Assembly: GCA_947561585.1 (NCBI GenBank)
Contig: CANNZV010001067.1
Span: 1 to 64,000 of the forward strand
Reading direction: 5' to 3'
Length of the DNA stretch: 64,000 bases
Source of the DNA: Caprella mutica
Lineage: Eukaryota; Arthropoda; Malacostraca; Amphipoda; Caprellidae
The notes beneath the pieces are model-generated. The model made no database searches. It worked only from the letters and a program-made list of their open reading frames with translations, and was not told where the DNA came from. Position numbers and translations under genes: made by a program. This document shows positions 53,901 through 64,000 of the stretch, in pieces (the stretch's first letter is position 1; each line of letters opens with the position of its first letter).

Positions 53901-56900
53901 GCTGCCTCAGTGTGACTCTCTATCTCACGAGACAGGCCGAAGTCAGCTATCTTGCAGATAAGTTGAGCATTAACCAGAACATTGCGAGCGGCTAGGTCCC
54001 TATGCACGTAGTTCATTTCACTGAGGTACTGCATGCCAGAGGCAATGCACCGCAACATGCCTACCAGCTGCAGTACTTGGAACTTGCCGTCATTCACCTG
54101 AGTTAAAGCAACAAAAAGTCAGTTAGGAAATATTCCAGTACAGTCATATCTTATCTCTGTTATGGAAGATATTACAATTTGCAGATAAAGCTTCATCAAA
54201 TGCACAATTATTATATTAAAGTAATTCTAGTGTAGTTACCCTCAAGAAATGATCGAGGGAGCCATTCTCCATGTACTCAGTGATGATCATCACAGGGTTG
54301 CTCCTGGTGACCACCCCCTGCAGGAAGATCACATTGGGGTGTTCAAACTGTCCCATGATGGAGGCCTCCGTCAGGAAATCAACACGAGCTTTGTCTGAAG
54401 ATCCGGGCTGAGAAGGAGTGAAGTGGAGGAATTAGATAACACTAAATAGTATTCTTATTAAGTTTTATGATTTGCTTATTGACTAGTTTAATAATAACAA
54501 TTCTAAACTTTGTAATTAATGCTAAAATTGTACGCACCTTTAACGTCTTGATAGCCACTGTCATCTCTGGTCTACCAGGTAGGGTCAGCTTCCCCTTGCA
54601 AACATCACCGAATTCACCACCCCCGATTATAGCCTCGATGGTGATGTAGGACGCGTCAATCTCTCGGGCGAACTCCCTGATTGCTTGGTTGGGATCTTCA
54701 TAGGTATGGGGGTCAATATAGGTGCGGTGGTGACCCACAGGGGTAAACAGAGGAGTCGTCACTGTTGGATGGAATAATAATTAGGAAATTGAGGAGGAGC
54801 AAAAAAGAACGCATCATGGAAGTATACTAATAATTCAATATCAACTTTAGTAGATTGTTTGGAATTAGCATATCATAGTTATTAATAAAACACATTTCTC
54901 TACTGCAGGTACACACGTAATACAGCCTACTGAGTGCATTGTTTTAATTCTCGCTACCTATATAGGTGCCACTCTTTACACGAGTACCTGACTAACTGAA
55001 TAAACCTAAAGGGTTAACTGGGTTACTTACTAGATCCTGCGGTGTGTGTCTGTACTATGGGTGGGTTGTCCATGACACCATGCACTGTGGTGGGTTAAAA
55101 ACATAACAAATGTACATTTAAAAGAGACTACAAGGCTTATCTAGGGTAGCTCAAGATTGACCAAAAGAGAAAAAGCTAGACAATTTTCAAAAATACAAAA
55201 GCTCAATTGAACGGGGTTCAATGAAACATTAAATTCAACATAGCGACCACTGGCAGGCAGAATTAGTTGCCAGAAATCTCAATTGATCAATCTTACTTTT
55301 CAAATCAAAACTAAACTAGTGAATTAGCTACTATATTAGGACTTAGCACATAGAGTTACAAAAGAATAGACTAAGCTAGAAATGGATAGCTCCGAGAAGC
55401 TGTTGTTGCGACACTAAAAGAAGAAAAAAAGAGTGACGTAAGTGCAACAAACGTCAGACAGTGCAATAGACTTCTAATTCTCCGGTATAATATTATTCAT
55501 TGCAAACTTTGCAGACGAGTGAAACTCAGGTAAATTAATAAAAGATACAAAAAGATAATACAAATAATAGAAATAAGATAGTTTTTACTTGATTTAAATA
55601 GAGAAAACGCGAACAAATAAAGCTTGTGAAATTGGCTAGTAAAAATGAATTAGCACACAAATGAAAGAAGAGGCAGACAAAGGAGTAACTTACATTTGCT
55701 ATAGGTCACGACTAGGCCTGGTACAGCGGGGAAAAGTAATGGATAACTAAAGTGACGTCACATTATTAACAGGGAATTAAGCTAGGGGGCATGATGTAGT
55801 GACGTAATGGTATGATGAGAGGAGTTCAAGTGAGAAGCTAAGTAGTGACGTAATGAAACAGGTTCAGTGAGACTCCACAATAACAGTAGAACATAGTCAG
55901 TAGACTTTGAATGAAATGAATGAAGAAAATGAGGGAAATGATAATGGACAGTAACGCAAGATTACTCTGAGGTAACTAGATATCAAATACCTAGCAATAA
56001 AGAATACCATGGCTAATTATTTACGATGCAACAGGTAGTACTAATATAACTAGGTTACTTTTATTCATTTTAAAGGTAGCGATACCACTATTTTAATTAA
56101 TTTATGTTCTTACAAATTGTACAATGAATACTTAGGGCCAATACAATTTAATGAAATAACTGCAACTGGTGTAGAATAATACACTGTAGTCATTTAACAC
56201 TATTAGAGACAATCACCTTCTCCATTCCTGTACTCCAGCGTGTCACAGTCCGAGGGTTGCTTCTTGTTGCAGTCATCAGTACCTCTGCTGTGAACAGAGA
56301 GAACATCTTACTAACTAACATCTGATGCAGCAGATAGGGTAAGGAATCATTATCGGACAGTTCCATATTTTAGGTATAATGGATGCTAAATGAAATATGG
56401 AGTTAAATAGTAAATTATATATTTTCTTCTGATGCGACCGAATAAGTGGAACTGTCCGATAATTCGAAACTTACTCTAAAACTGAAACTCTTGAGTTATG
56501 AAGTATTGGTCACTTCATAACTCAAAGTCACTTCATATATTGGGTGCACTAGATAGTTTTCTATGATTAAAATCATAGAAAACTTTGGAAATTGAGGGGT
56601 AACTATGATGCAGTTCTTGAGTCATATTATTTTTTATAATTTAAACATAGAAAATAGCTACTTCATCACTCTATTGTATTTCATAACACAGGTAGTTTTA
56701 GTGTAATATCAAACACTAGCTACTGAGGTAAATATCTAAAGGTACTCCTTTACAAGGGTAGCTACTCACCTCCTCAAATAGACAATGATGAACACTATCA
56801 CCACAGCCATCAGGATGAAGGCACCAACGGTGGACATCACTATTATGCGGATCTGAACACTGTCATCTTCGTCAACGAAAGCTGAAAAGGCATCAATGCT

Positions 56901-59829
56901 AATAGTCAACTCAAGAAAGCAAAGAGATGGCTACACGAAAAGAGGGTACAGTTACGTATTATCAGTCGGTTTCACTACAGTTACGTATTATAAGTCGGTT
57001 TCACATCTTCGGTCACACAAGAAAAAACGATATAATTGATAATTATTATTTTATTTTAAACATTTTTTCTTATATGACCAGAGATGTGAAACCGACCGAT
57101 AATTCGTAACTTAAACTTGAAATATCGGTATTAGCTACTTAGATTATTTAAATTTGTTCAGTTTATAGGCAAGTTGAAATGTTTTTCATTATGAACATGA
57201 GACTATTTTTTTACCAGTGTTTAGCAGCTGTCCCGTCATTTTGTAGACAGGGGCAGAGTACTGTCCCCAGCCCTCTAGCGCTGTCTTCTCCCGCACCTGC
57301 AGTCCGTACAGAGTCTTCTGCTTCAGGGAGGAGAGGATGGACTCCTCCTTGGTGGTGAGGATGCTGGAGGAGTTATTCTCGTGACCTTTCACGTACCATC
57401 GCACCTGAGGAAACAGAGGTTAGGTTTGTTAAACAGGAGAAATGCCAATGAGAGTATTGGTCAGTAGGGTAAAACTAACTTAACTTAATAGCTAAATTAA
57501 GTACATTTTCTTACCGAAGTAAACTAGGCTAAGGTTTTAATTATCAGTCAGTTCCGCATCTTCAGATACGTAAGAAAAAAGGAGTACAATAATTTTTATT
57601 TATTATTTTTATTGTATGGTATCCATGATACCTGATGGTAGCCATCATGGTTATCAATAAAAAAAAATATTATCCTATAGTTTTTTCATATATGATCGAA
57701 AATGTGGAGGTGACCGATAATTAAGAACTTACCCTAGTGACAAATGCTCTAATCCCTCACTCACCTCATACATCTGAATGTCAGACACGGGGTCTGCAGG
57801 GGGTCTCCAGGACAAGGTGATTTCGGAGGCTTTGACACTAGTGACCTGCACATCGCGCACAGTAGAGGGCGCTGTGACACAAAAAGAACATTATTAGCAG
57901 TGTTACTATATAATTGATAGATGGTGATATGATGTACATTAGAGGTTTAAAGGTTTAGTTGTAGGCAAATGTTAGGAGTTTAGAAAGTATCCTCACCTTG
58001 ATTGTCAGAGGGAAGAACCATGTAACTACCTGCGAATTACATAGAATGTTTAGACTCTAATGTAGAACAACACTACCAAGCTACCCATATTCAATCTACT
58101 CACAAGATAGTTACTGCACTAAATCACCCCTACAACTCTCTAAATTACTTTAAACACACCTTAACTTTCTTAGTAGGTTGTTACAATATAACCTCAAACT
58201 ACATCGCCAACAACTTTACATGAGGAAGTAGCAGATGTAGGGTAAATTGCAAATTATAGGTCAGTTCCCCATCTTCGGTCATATAAGAAAAAATAGATTA
58301 TTATATAGTTTTTTTCTTATATGACCGAAGATGCAACTCTAACGGATAATTCGTAATTTGCCCTACCTCTACATTGCCCACATATCAAACACTAGATTTC
58401 AATGAAAGAAAATTTGGCGAAATACCTACAGGTACATTGAATACATTTAGAATAGCTAAAATGTTTCAGTTATGCACATTAACGTTGCCTGCATATCATT
58501 GTGATGATACAGAGCTGCTTCTTACTTTTCGAACAGTTGTATCTGATAAACTGTTATTGGTAGATACTTGACATTGTAATTGTTATAAGGAGACACTGTC
58601 TCATTCTATAACAATAACAAATTAAACTATCTACCAATAATAATTTATGAGATGCAAAAGTTTGTAGAGTAAAAAGCATTCCAATTGACTGGTTGTTTTC
58701 CTAGTCTAAGTTACTATTCCCTGTACATTCCATAGAGCAATAACTCACCAGAAGCCTCAGTGGTGACTGTGATGTCAACATAAGAGTGGTGAGGGGCCTG
58801 GTTAGACACTCCGTTCTCAGATATCACCTGGAAACGGTACGTGGTTACCGGGTTGAGACCCAACACCTTTACTGAGGTGGAGTTGAACCGCTCCTGTTAA
58901 AAAAAGAGATGGGGGGAGAGGGGGTTTAGAAGATATGTTAGAGCAATAATGACTTACTAATACCTAACAACAGGATGGTATAGTTGGGCCATGACTAAGT
59001 TTATATGAAGGAGAAGATTGAACTCCTCATGGATCACAAATTTATTTTCTGATGAAAGAAAGAATTTCAACTCAAAATTTTAAATAAAATAATTACTTTT
59101 ATTTGATCTTAAAACATTTCATGAGCAATAAATTCTCTCTCTAGTTGCTACAAATGTTTAGTTCATTGCTATCACTAATATATCTGAGTAGCTTGACTCA
59201 CATTAGCAGCCTCTTGTGGCTGGTAACTGACGAGGGCACCACAGGCGTCACACACCAGTCTGTAGGAGGTGTCAGTTCGACCACCGTGTACAGAGGGTGC
59301 TAACCACGTCAGCTCCACCGTGCTTTCGTCAACGAAAATTACAGTGAGGTTTCGCGGCTTACCAGGAGGACCTGCAACAACAAAAACGTTAAACTCTTAA
59401 AACATAGGGAGAAAGAGAAAATAATGACATAGTTAGCCATAGTGTAAATTACGAAATATCCGGGAGAATGAATCTATCGACTGAAATTGAGGATACATTT
59501 TCAAATGAATATAGATACGTTTTAACAGTGAGTTTCGGGAGATAGCTACTGCTAACCACGTCAAATTTTTATAGACTACTTAGCTAGGACAAACTTGATG
59601 AGAACAGTATTTAAGGAGACCTAGATAATAAGTTAGCATGGAGAGATTTTGTATTCTTCCTTTAAGTACTAACGGGTGCATGCCATCATTTTGGGATCGG
59701 CAGGTGCGCGGTAATAGCCTGTGTCACAGCGGCACTCTTTGGAACCCGCATGGGGGGCTGCACTGAAATCAGGACACACGGAGCAGTCCCACTCCCCAGC
59801 CTCTTCCTTGAAGTGACCCACCGGGCAAA
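50729..59829 (-). CDS. Eph: Eph receptor tyrosine kinase, 3' part of gene (N-terminus outside window)
   Basis: Fifteen minus-strand exons, all with GT-AG sites and compatible phases, encode about 746 residues. The domain order is Cys-rich EGF-like (59829-59674), two fibronectin III domains (59371-57215), a transmembrane helix (56881-56770), a juxtamembrane segment with [10 protein letters not shown], a kinase (54761-52941) and a SAM domain (50996-50729). Kinase landmarks are [30 protein letters not shown] and RWTAPEA, so it should be active. Eph receptors bind ephrins on neighbouring cells and guide axons and boundaries; the paired juxtamembrane tyrosines are the usual autophosphorylation and autoinhibition site. 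The tail ends FLV, a class II PDZ-ligand pattern. The ephrin-binding domain and signal peptide must lie beyond 64000. Confidence 0.95.
51051..51190. mobile_element. TA-flanked palindromic MITE, copy 1 (Eph intron)
   Basis: Inverted arms contain tttcacatcttcggtc and gaccgaagatgtgaaa. TA lies at 51049-51050 and 51191-51192. 140 bp, non-coding. Confidence 0.75.
51193..52940. other. Eph intron, no other feature
   Basis: AT-rich intron between the SAM exon and the last kinase exon. A small inverted pair (gtcactgttagtgac, near 52185-52199) is the only structure noticed. Confidence 0.5.
52941..53107 (-). CDS. Eph: Eph exon: kinase C-lobe end
   Basis: Between gttctcactcag and gtgaga. Encodes [20 protein letters not shown] and [16 protein letters not shown] (invariant Arg of kinase subdomain XI). 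Confidence 0.95.
53210..53421. mobile_element. 212-bp TA-flanked MITE, second family (Eph intron)
   Basis: Ends AAGGGCCGTGCACA and the complement of AAGGGCCGTACACA lie between TA 53208-53209 and TA 53422-53423. Arms of about 95 bp share cctattttttccac and atataagaaaaacgatat. It ends 25 bp from an Eph exon border. Confidence 0.75.
53447..53617 (-). CDS. Eph: Eph exon: kinase P+1 loop and C-lobe
   Basis: 57 whole codons between cccttttag and gtaagt. Encodes [16 protein letters not shown] and [20 protein letters not shown]. Confidence 0.95.
53888..54097 (-). CDS. Eph: Eph exon: catalytic and activation loops
   Basis: 70 whole codons between ttaactcag and gtgagc. Encodes [14 protein letters not shown] and IADFGLSRE, with AAYTTR in the activation loop. 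Confidence 0.96.
54240..54407 (-). CDS. Eph: Eph exon: kinase N-lobe (helix C to hinge)
   Basis: 56 whole codons between cttctcag and gtaact. Encodes [19 protein letters not shown] and [16 protein letters not shown]. Confidence 0.96.
54538..54761 (-). CDS. Eph: Eph exon: juxtamembrane tyrosines, glycine loop, catalytic Lys
   Basis: Follows ccatccaacag and ends before gtgcgt. Encodes [31 protein letters not shown] and MTVAIKTLK. Confidence 0.95.
55031..55084 (-). CDS. Eph: Eph 54-nt juxtamembrane mini-exon, probably a cassette
   Basis: Acceptor aacccaccacag and donor gtaagt. It encodes [17 protein letters not shown] in phase 1 on both sides, so including or skipping it keeps the frame. It sits between the exon at 56217 and the [10 protein letters not shown] exon. 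Confidence 0.7.
55085..56216. other. Eph intron, nothing else recognised
   Basis: gtgacgtaa-like words recur near 55750-55850 (gtgacgt(c/a)a, four times). Otherwise AT-rich. Confidence 0.4.
56217..56284 (-). CDS. Eph: Eph exon: cytoplasmic juxtamembrane, NAGNAG acceptor
   Basis: Encodes [20 protein letters not shown]. The acceptor reads cagcag, so the exon may start at 56284 or, with one extra codon, at 56287. Confidence 0.85.
56337..56476. mobile_element. TA-flanked palindromic MITE, copy 2, diverged (Eph intron)
   Basis: tatcggacagttcca and its inverse tggaactgtccgata form the arms. TA lies at 56335-56336 and 56477-56478. Confidence 0.65.
56770..56881 (-). CDS. Eph: Eph exon: transmembrane helix
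   Basis: Encodes [12 protein letters not shown], then a hydrophobic helix ([18 protein letters not shown]) followed by RR, the stop-transfer charge. Confidence 0.93.
56941..57115. mobile_element. Palindromic MITE, copy 3, with duplicated tip (Eph intron)
   Basis: The tip acagttacgtattat..agtcggtttcac occurs twice in tandem (about 56948-56974 and 56976-57002). The other arm reads gaccagagatgtgaaaccgacc. The outer ends are unclear. Confidence 0.65.
57215..57404 (-). CDS. Eph: Eph exon: second half of FN3 domain 2
   Basis: Follows tcctcag. Encodes [33 protein letters not shown], the typical FN3 F/G strands. Confidence 0.93.
57527..57734. mobile_element. TA-flanked palindromic MITE, copy 4 (Eph intron)
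   Basis: TA at 57525-57526 and 57735-57736. Arms are diverged, and the centre contains ggtatccatgatacc and an inverted partial copy. Confidence 0.65.
57765..57871 (-). CDS. Eph: Eph exon: first half of FN3 domain 2
   Basis: Encodes [20 protein letters not shown] and [16 protein letters not shown] between gtgtcacag and gtgagt. Confidence 0.93.
57997..58029 (-). CDS. Eph: Eph 33-nt mini-exon in the FN3 linker, probably a cassette
   Basis: Acceptor aattcgcag and donor gtgagg bracket 33 nt that encode [11 protein letters not shown]. Phases match both neighbours, so it can be included or skipped without a shift. Confidence 0.65.
58240..58363. mobile_element. TA-flanked palindromic MITE, copy 5 (Eph intron)
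   Basis: Ends GGGTAAATTGCAAATTAT and complement of GGGCAAATTACGAATTAT, with TA at 58238-58239 and 58364-58365. The shortest copy (124 bp). Confidence 0.8.
58749..58893 (-). CDS. Eph: Eph exon: second half of FN3 domain 1
   Basis: Follows ttttttaacag. Encodes [20 protein letters not shown] and [12 protein letters not shown]. Confidence 0.93.
59202..59371 (-). CDS. Eph: Eph exon: first half of FN3 domain 1
   Basis: Encodes [20 protein letters not shown] and [11 protein letters not shown] between gttgttgcag and gtgagt. Confidence 0.93.
59674..59829 (-). CDS. Eph: Eph exon: Cys-rich EGF-like domain
   Basis: Follows gttgtttcag. Encodes [19 protein letters not shown] and [13 protein letters not shown], the Eph Cys-rich signature, joined to [10 protein letters not shown]. 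It is the most upstream exon I can find. Confidence 0.93.
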
Positions 59830-59883
59830 CTGAAACAACAATCAAAGTGATGTTTTAATGGGAGGAAGAGCTGACACACACTA

Positions 59884-60141
59884 GGGTAAATTACGAATTA
59901 TCGGTCAGTTTCACATCTTCGGTTATATAAGAAAAATCGATATTCTAATTGTTATTTTAATTTTAATAGGTATCCATGATACCTGCTATAAGAAAAAACG
60001 ATATAATGGTTATTTATTTTAATTGGTATCCATGATACCTGCAGGTATCATGGATACCAATTAAAATAAATAACAATTATAATATCGATTTTTCTTATAT
60101 GACCGAAGATGTGAAACTGACCGATAATTCGTAATTTACAC
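59884..60141. mobile_element. TA-flanked palindromic MITE, copy 6, longest (Eph intron)
   Basis: Ends GGGTAAATTACGAATTATCG and complement of GTGTAAATTACGAATTATCG; TA at 59882-59883 and 60142-60143. The core holds a perfect 34-bp palindrome centred on ctgcag (ggtatccatgatacc arms). Confidence 0.85.
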
Positions 60142-61332
60142 TATTAGCATTCGAACAGATTCAAACTCTCCCTAAAGAATTAGAGTATAGTGTATATGAT
60201 GCAGTTAATAAGTGAGCAGCACCCTGATGATTACTATTCAATGTTGGTAGTTATTACCAGTGTGCGAGAAGAAACAGACAGAGTAAAGACTCAAGCAAAT
60301 GAACATCGATAACCATTATTAGCACTACAGTAGAACTACTCTAAAGTGAACTAGCTAAAGTTCACTTGAGAGGAGTTCTACTGCAGAGTATTTCTAGAGG
60401 TAATGCAGACGTCATCCTACAAACAATAAGTCTCGCTAACACACAAGAGTTAGTACCTACCGACCTCAGACCTCTAGCAACCTCACGGCAACTCTTTATG
60501 TAAATTAGCAAAATAAACAAACAAGAGGAGGCCTAAATTGCGGAGACTGCTTAATTTTCACCACAATTACGTGAATTAACCTGCCACTGCCCCGAGAAAG
60601 AGAAGAGTGAGGCTATAGGCAGAGTGCGAGGTGAGCTGGGGCAGCACACTGTTAAATTGGCTACTGAATAAATTAATAGATAAGACTGAAGGCAAAGTTC
60701 AAACACCTGCTACCTGTAAGGGTCATAATCAACACAGAATAGAGCCAATTTCAGCCCTAATGAATGTGGGCACAGGCTAGTGAGGTGCAGTGTGCGGATA
60801 GTGCTGCCTGCACCAGGTCAATTTTACAGCAAATAAATGATATGAAGCCTAAATCTAATTTCGATAGAATGAAGTAAATGCAGTAGTTTTAATGCATATG
60901 TTGTTGCTAACTAAAGTTATTAGTTAAGAATAAATGAAATGGATTGGGTAATTGAGTTACTCGTCAGACTCAGTGCAGTTATGAGTAATAGTCTAAACGT
61001 CTTGAATCCCTATCTATTAACATCTAAATACATTTACACTAAGACTAACAAGACAACCTACTGCAGCTTAGAGAGAACCGAGTAGTCTCACAAATAGCGT
61101 GTAAGTGGCACACAAGGTAGGAGGCTGTTTGAAAATTAACACTTCTTGAGTTTATTACGAAAAATTCAACTGCAATTTATTACAATAAGAATAAACTGCA
61201 ATTTAAAGAATCGAAAGTTACAAAGATAAACATCATGCAATCTTTACTGAGCCACCTTGCCAAGTCCGTAGAGGACATGTGGAAACCTCTAAATCAGATT
61301 GATCTTAAGCCTTAGAACTGAAAAGAGAGAGA

Positions 61333-61365
61333 GGGGGGGGGGGTTTACAGAGCACCCCCCCCCCC
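61333..61365. repeat. G11-loop-C11 hairpin
   Basis: Eleven G, an 11-base spacer (tttacagagca) and eleven C form a perfect stem; the G or C strand could also form quadruplex or i-motif structures. Confidence 0.75.
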
Positions 61366-62887
61366 TTCCAATGCCAGACATTTCCCAGTAAGTTATCAAT
61401 GAGTGCCTAAATAGCCAACAATCACAAAAACCTTTCAACAGTTTTCATTTGGGGAGTGTAAAGCTGTGCCGGCAGACCTATAAACCTCGTATGGTTAGCA
61501 GTGCCACCTGTCCTACCCTTGACCTGAACACTAAATAGCTACCACTAATCAGTAAGAGTAGATACAGATGGCAAAGAGAAAAATAAGACACACCTACATA
61601 TGTATTTTGATGGTACATAGAAGTTATACGTCACATTGTCATTACGCAATCTATGTTAAAGTTAACAAATTCAATGCGGGACCTTAACGAGTAATTACTA
61701 AAAACTGTTCTACAATGCCATACATAAGAAATATACAAGAAATGGTGTAATTTGCTGGTGTAAGAGAACTATATATGGAGCAGGTGTTGACAAGCAGAAG
61801 GCATGGTTAGGGACCCACGCGACAAATTTTGGAGCTAAGAGTCAAATTCTGTAGCCGATATTGGAAACTATTAAGCCACTTCTTTTTATTTCGCCAGCTG
61901 TGATGAAGGAGAAAACCACCCAAACGAAACTAATAACAAAATAACCATAATGATATCTCAAAACGAACCTGGGATTAAAACCCAATGGAACGGATAGAAA
62001 AAGAGAAAAGGCGAAGAAATTAACGATATGAATCTAACAGTTTTTATTATGGTAACAATGAAGAAAACGATAAGAAGATAGAAGAAGTTGAATAGACGTA
62101 TCAAAAGAACATACGGTAATATATACATTAACTAAAAGAACGTTATTGCTACATTACAATTGTGCTGTCTCACAATTTTTTCACCACATTGTCACAGCTA
62201 CTACATCATGCAAACTAACAAGGTAATTGATACTAATAATAACCTAAATTTTTACCTAGGAAGGATAGAGTATTTGGAAGTTTTGTTTAACAGCTAGCTT
62301 GGTGTATTTTCTATGACTTTATTCAAACATTATTTGGCAAGCCATACTTTCTTTAATAATTCAGTACTTCCCTATTTACTATACTTCATTTCTAAATATC
62401 GTCCTGTTTGTTATGGCCCTTATTAGTTAGGGTTTTTTAATTTCCTTGTTATTTAATTATTTTAGCCACTTTCCTATACTTTTTCAGACTACCTAGTGAC
62501 CTAGTGTCATAAGGGCTAGTGCGTGCAATACCCAGTGGAGTGAGCAGTGATTCAGTAGTTCTCAAATCAACAACTATGAGCGTCATGTAGAGGCGTTAAA
62601 CTTAAGGAAATTACACATTAGCAATTTGTTTTAATAATTGCTATTAAATATCTTATAATGGTTCGCTATAGATTGTTCCCATTGCTTTCCACACTCTAAG
62701 TACCTGTATTGTTTCTAAAAATAGTTTATCTTTCTCCGAATGCAAAGAATTAAGGCAGTTTATGGCTGTTTAGATCCTAATATAGATCCTAAAGAGGATT
62801 TTATTCCATTCTTAAGAACAAATTGCCATGAGAATTTGATTAGTTAAGTCCAAAGCTATGAAACGGATACGACCAAGAGTTCCAATT

Positions 62888-62944
62888 AGAGGGGGTTGAA
62901 AGCCCCCATTTCAAAGCCCAGACAAGGGGTTAACAACCCCCTCT
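62888..62944. repeat. Inverted repeat agagggggttg / caaccccctct
   Basis: An 11-bp perfect stem with a 35-base loop that has a smaller ggggg/ccccc pairing option. Confidence 0.55.
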
Positions 62945-64000
62945 CTTCAAATTAGTGTCAAGCAGAGGGACTAACTTATGTGCTCACTGACACTCCACTT
63001 TGTTAGCACTCAATGTCACCAGGTAGAGCCTTATCCAGTTAGTGTGACGCCATTTGGGAGTTACACTGGCTTATTTGATATCAAAATAACTATACAAACT
63101 ATTGAAAATTGTGAAGAAAATTGGACGACAGTAAAATAACAACAAATTTTATTGCAACAGTAATGAATGTAAGTAGTTTAACTGATAACTATTGGTATAA
63201 ATTCATCAATTAATTTAATTCTATCTTTATTAAGGATGAAACAATCTGACAACTTTCAATAAAATCCTCAGAAAATCCAGAGTAGCTATTCATTTAAAAG
63301 CGGAATAATTAATTCTGTTTAATTTAAAGCGAAGAGAAAACAAGGAAACGGATCATACCTTTTTTAGAAAGTTTTTAGAGAGAAAAGATTTAGAAAGGTA
63401 GTTAGTGATTGAAGTTAGGGCTGTAAAGTTGAGAGATATTTAGGCAGAGAGATAAGACAATCGATACAAATCTTAGAAAGGCAAAAAGCCTACCAGACAA
63501 TTGGCCAAGAGTTCTGGAAGAGAGAAAATATGTTTTTGCCCTCACACAACTGGGCATTTACAGCGGCAAATTAAAGAGCAAGAAATGGTGACTGCAAGAG
63601 GGGAGTAATGTCCATTCAATGGAGGGGAGAAAGAGCTAAAAAATAAAGCTAATAAAGGGATGCCATGAAAGACAAACAGATAAAAACAAACAACATTGCT
63701 TATTCGAATCAGGAGATTCAAACAGAGATCAAGTTACTAACTAAATAACAGATAATAGAAAATAAACGGTGATTAGGATGTTCCAGATTAACGAAGAGGT
63801 GTTGAAAGTTACAAATGAACTATAAGTCTATCCACTGAACTCCATATGACTACCATTGGGTAATAGACGGTGAACAATTTTACTTCATTTATATAAGTTT
63901 ACTAAATGAAGTGTCAGGATGCACCACAATGTATCAAGGCATTAATTTGATGAAAAAAAAAAAACATTTGCTGACCAATCTCAGAAGACAGTCTTCGTGT

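Larger units (their letters stand above)
60144..64000. other. Probable long Eph intron, no exon recognised
   Basis: No splice-flanked coding block for the ephrin-binding domain was found, so the upstream Eph exons should lie beyond 64000. Apart from two hairpins (61333-61365, 62888-62944) nothing stands out. Confidence 0.5.

Noticed and set aside
53825..54097. Kinase ORF running on past DFGLSRE into [10 protein letters not shown]
   Set aside because: This is read-through into the intron; a gtgagc donor after 53888 joins in phase to GGKIPVRW.

Overview
The window is animal nuclear DNA, most likely from an insect. It is AT-rich, its genes are split by short GT-AG introns, and about half of it is transposable elements at different stages of decay. 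Three metazoan genes can be read: TRMT10C (mitochondrial RNase P / tRNA methyltransferase subunit), NDUFS7/ND-20 (complex I) and an Eph receptor tyrosine kinase. I cannot fix the order from sequence alone; nothing points to bacteria, plants or fungi.

Layout. 1-2.9 kb: intergenic, with an 18-19 bp minisatellite and one arm of a repeat that recurs near 47 kb. 2.95-8.2 kb (minus): an apparently intact non-LTR retrotransposon whose ORF1 (PHD finger plus coiled coil) and ORF2 (endonuclease plus reverse transcriptase) lie in the same frame, separated by one TGA. 9.55-15.76 kb: a TA-flanked inverted-repeat element carrying a young Ty1/copia retrotransposon with identical 192-bp LTRs, a TGGTG target duplication and two coding lesions. 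16-18.5 kb: fold-back repeats. 18.48-23.99 kb: a hAT-type element with a perfect 8-bp target duplication that carries a dead mariner transposase. 24.7-28.4 kb (plus): TRMT10C in four exons, with a piggyBac-type (TTAA) MITE in intron 1. 28.8-34.7 kb (minus): NDUFS7 in four exons, convergent with TRMT10C; its introns hold a hAT MITE, a 21-bp minisatellite and a 1.7-kb fold-back cluster. 35.1-37.2 kb: three MITE or fold-back elements, two of them abutting. 37.3-38.3 kb: a decayed coding remnant ending in a small Cys-rich ORF. 38.6-48.1 kb: a three-level nest. A 2.8-kb fold-back transposon sits in ORF1 of a dead I-clade LINE, which sits at the edge of an older fold-back repeat. 50.7 kb to beyond 59.8 kb (minus): Eph receptor from SAM back to the Cys-rich domain, including two in-frame cassette-like mini-exons and six copies of one TA-flanked palindromic MITE in its introns. 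The N-terminal ligand-binding exons are not in the window. 60-64 kb looks like Eph intron.

TRMT10C and NDUFS7 both act in mitochondria and are tail to tail, about 360 bp apart. The Eph gene is unrelated to them. The main interest lies in the nested, target-duplication-supported insertions, the ORF1-TGA-ORF2 arrangement, the MITE family confined to Eph introns and the Eph mini-exons. No RNA gene or CRISPR array was recognised.
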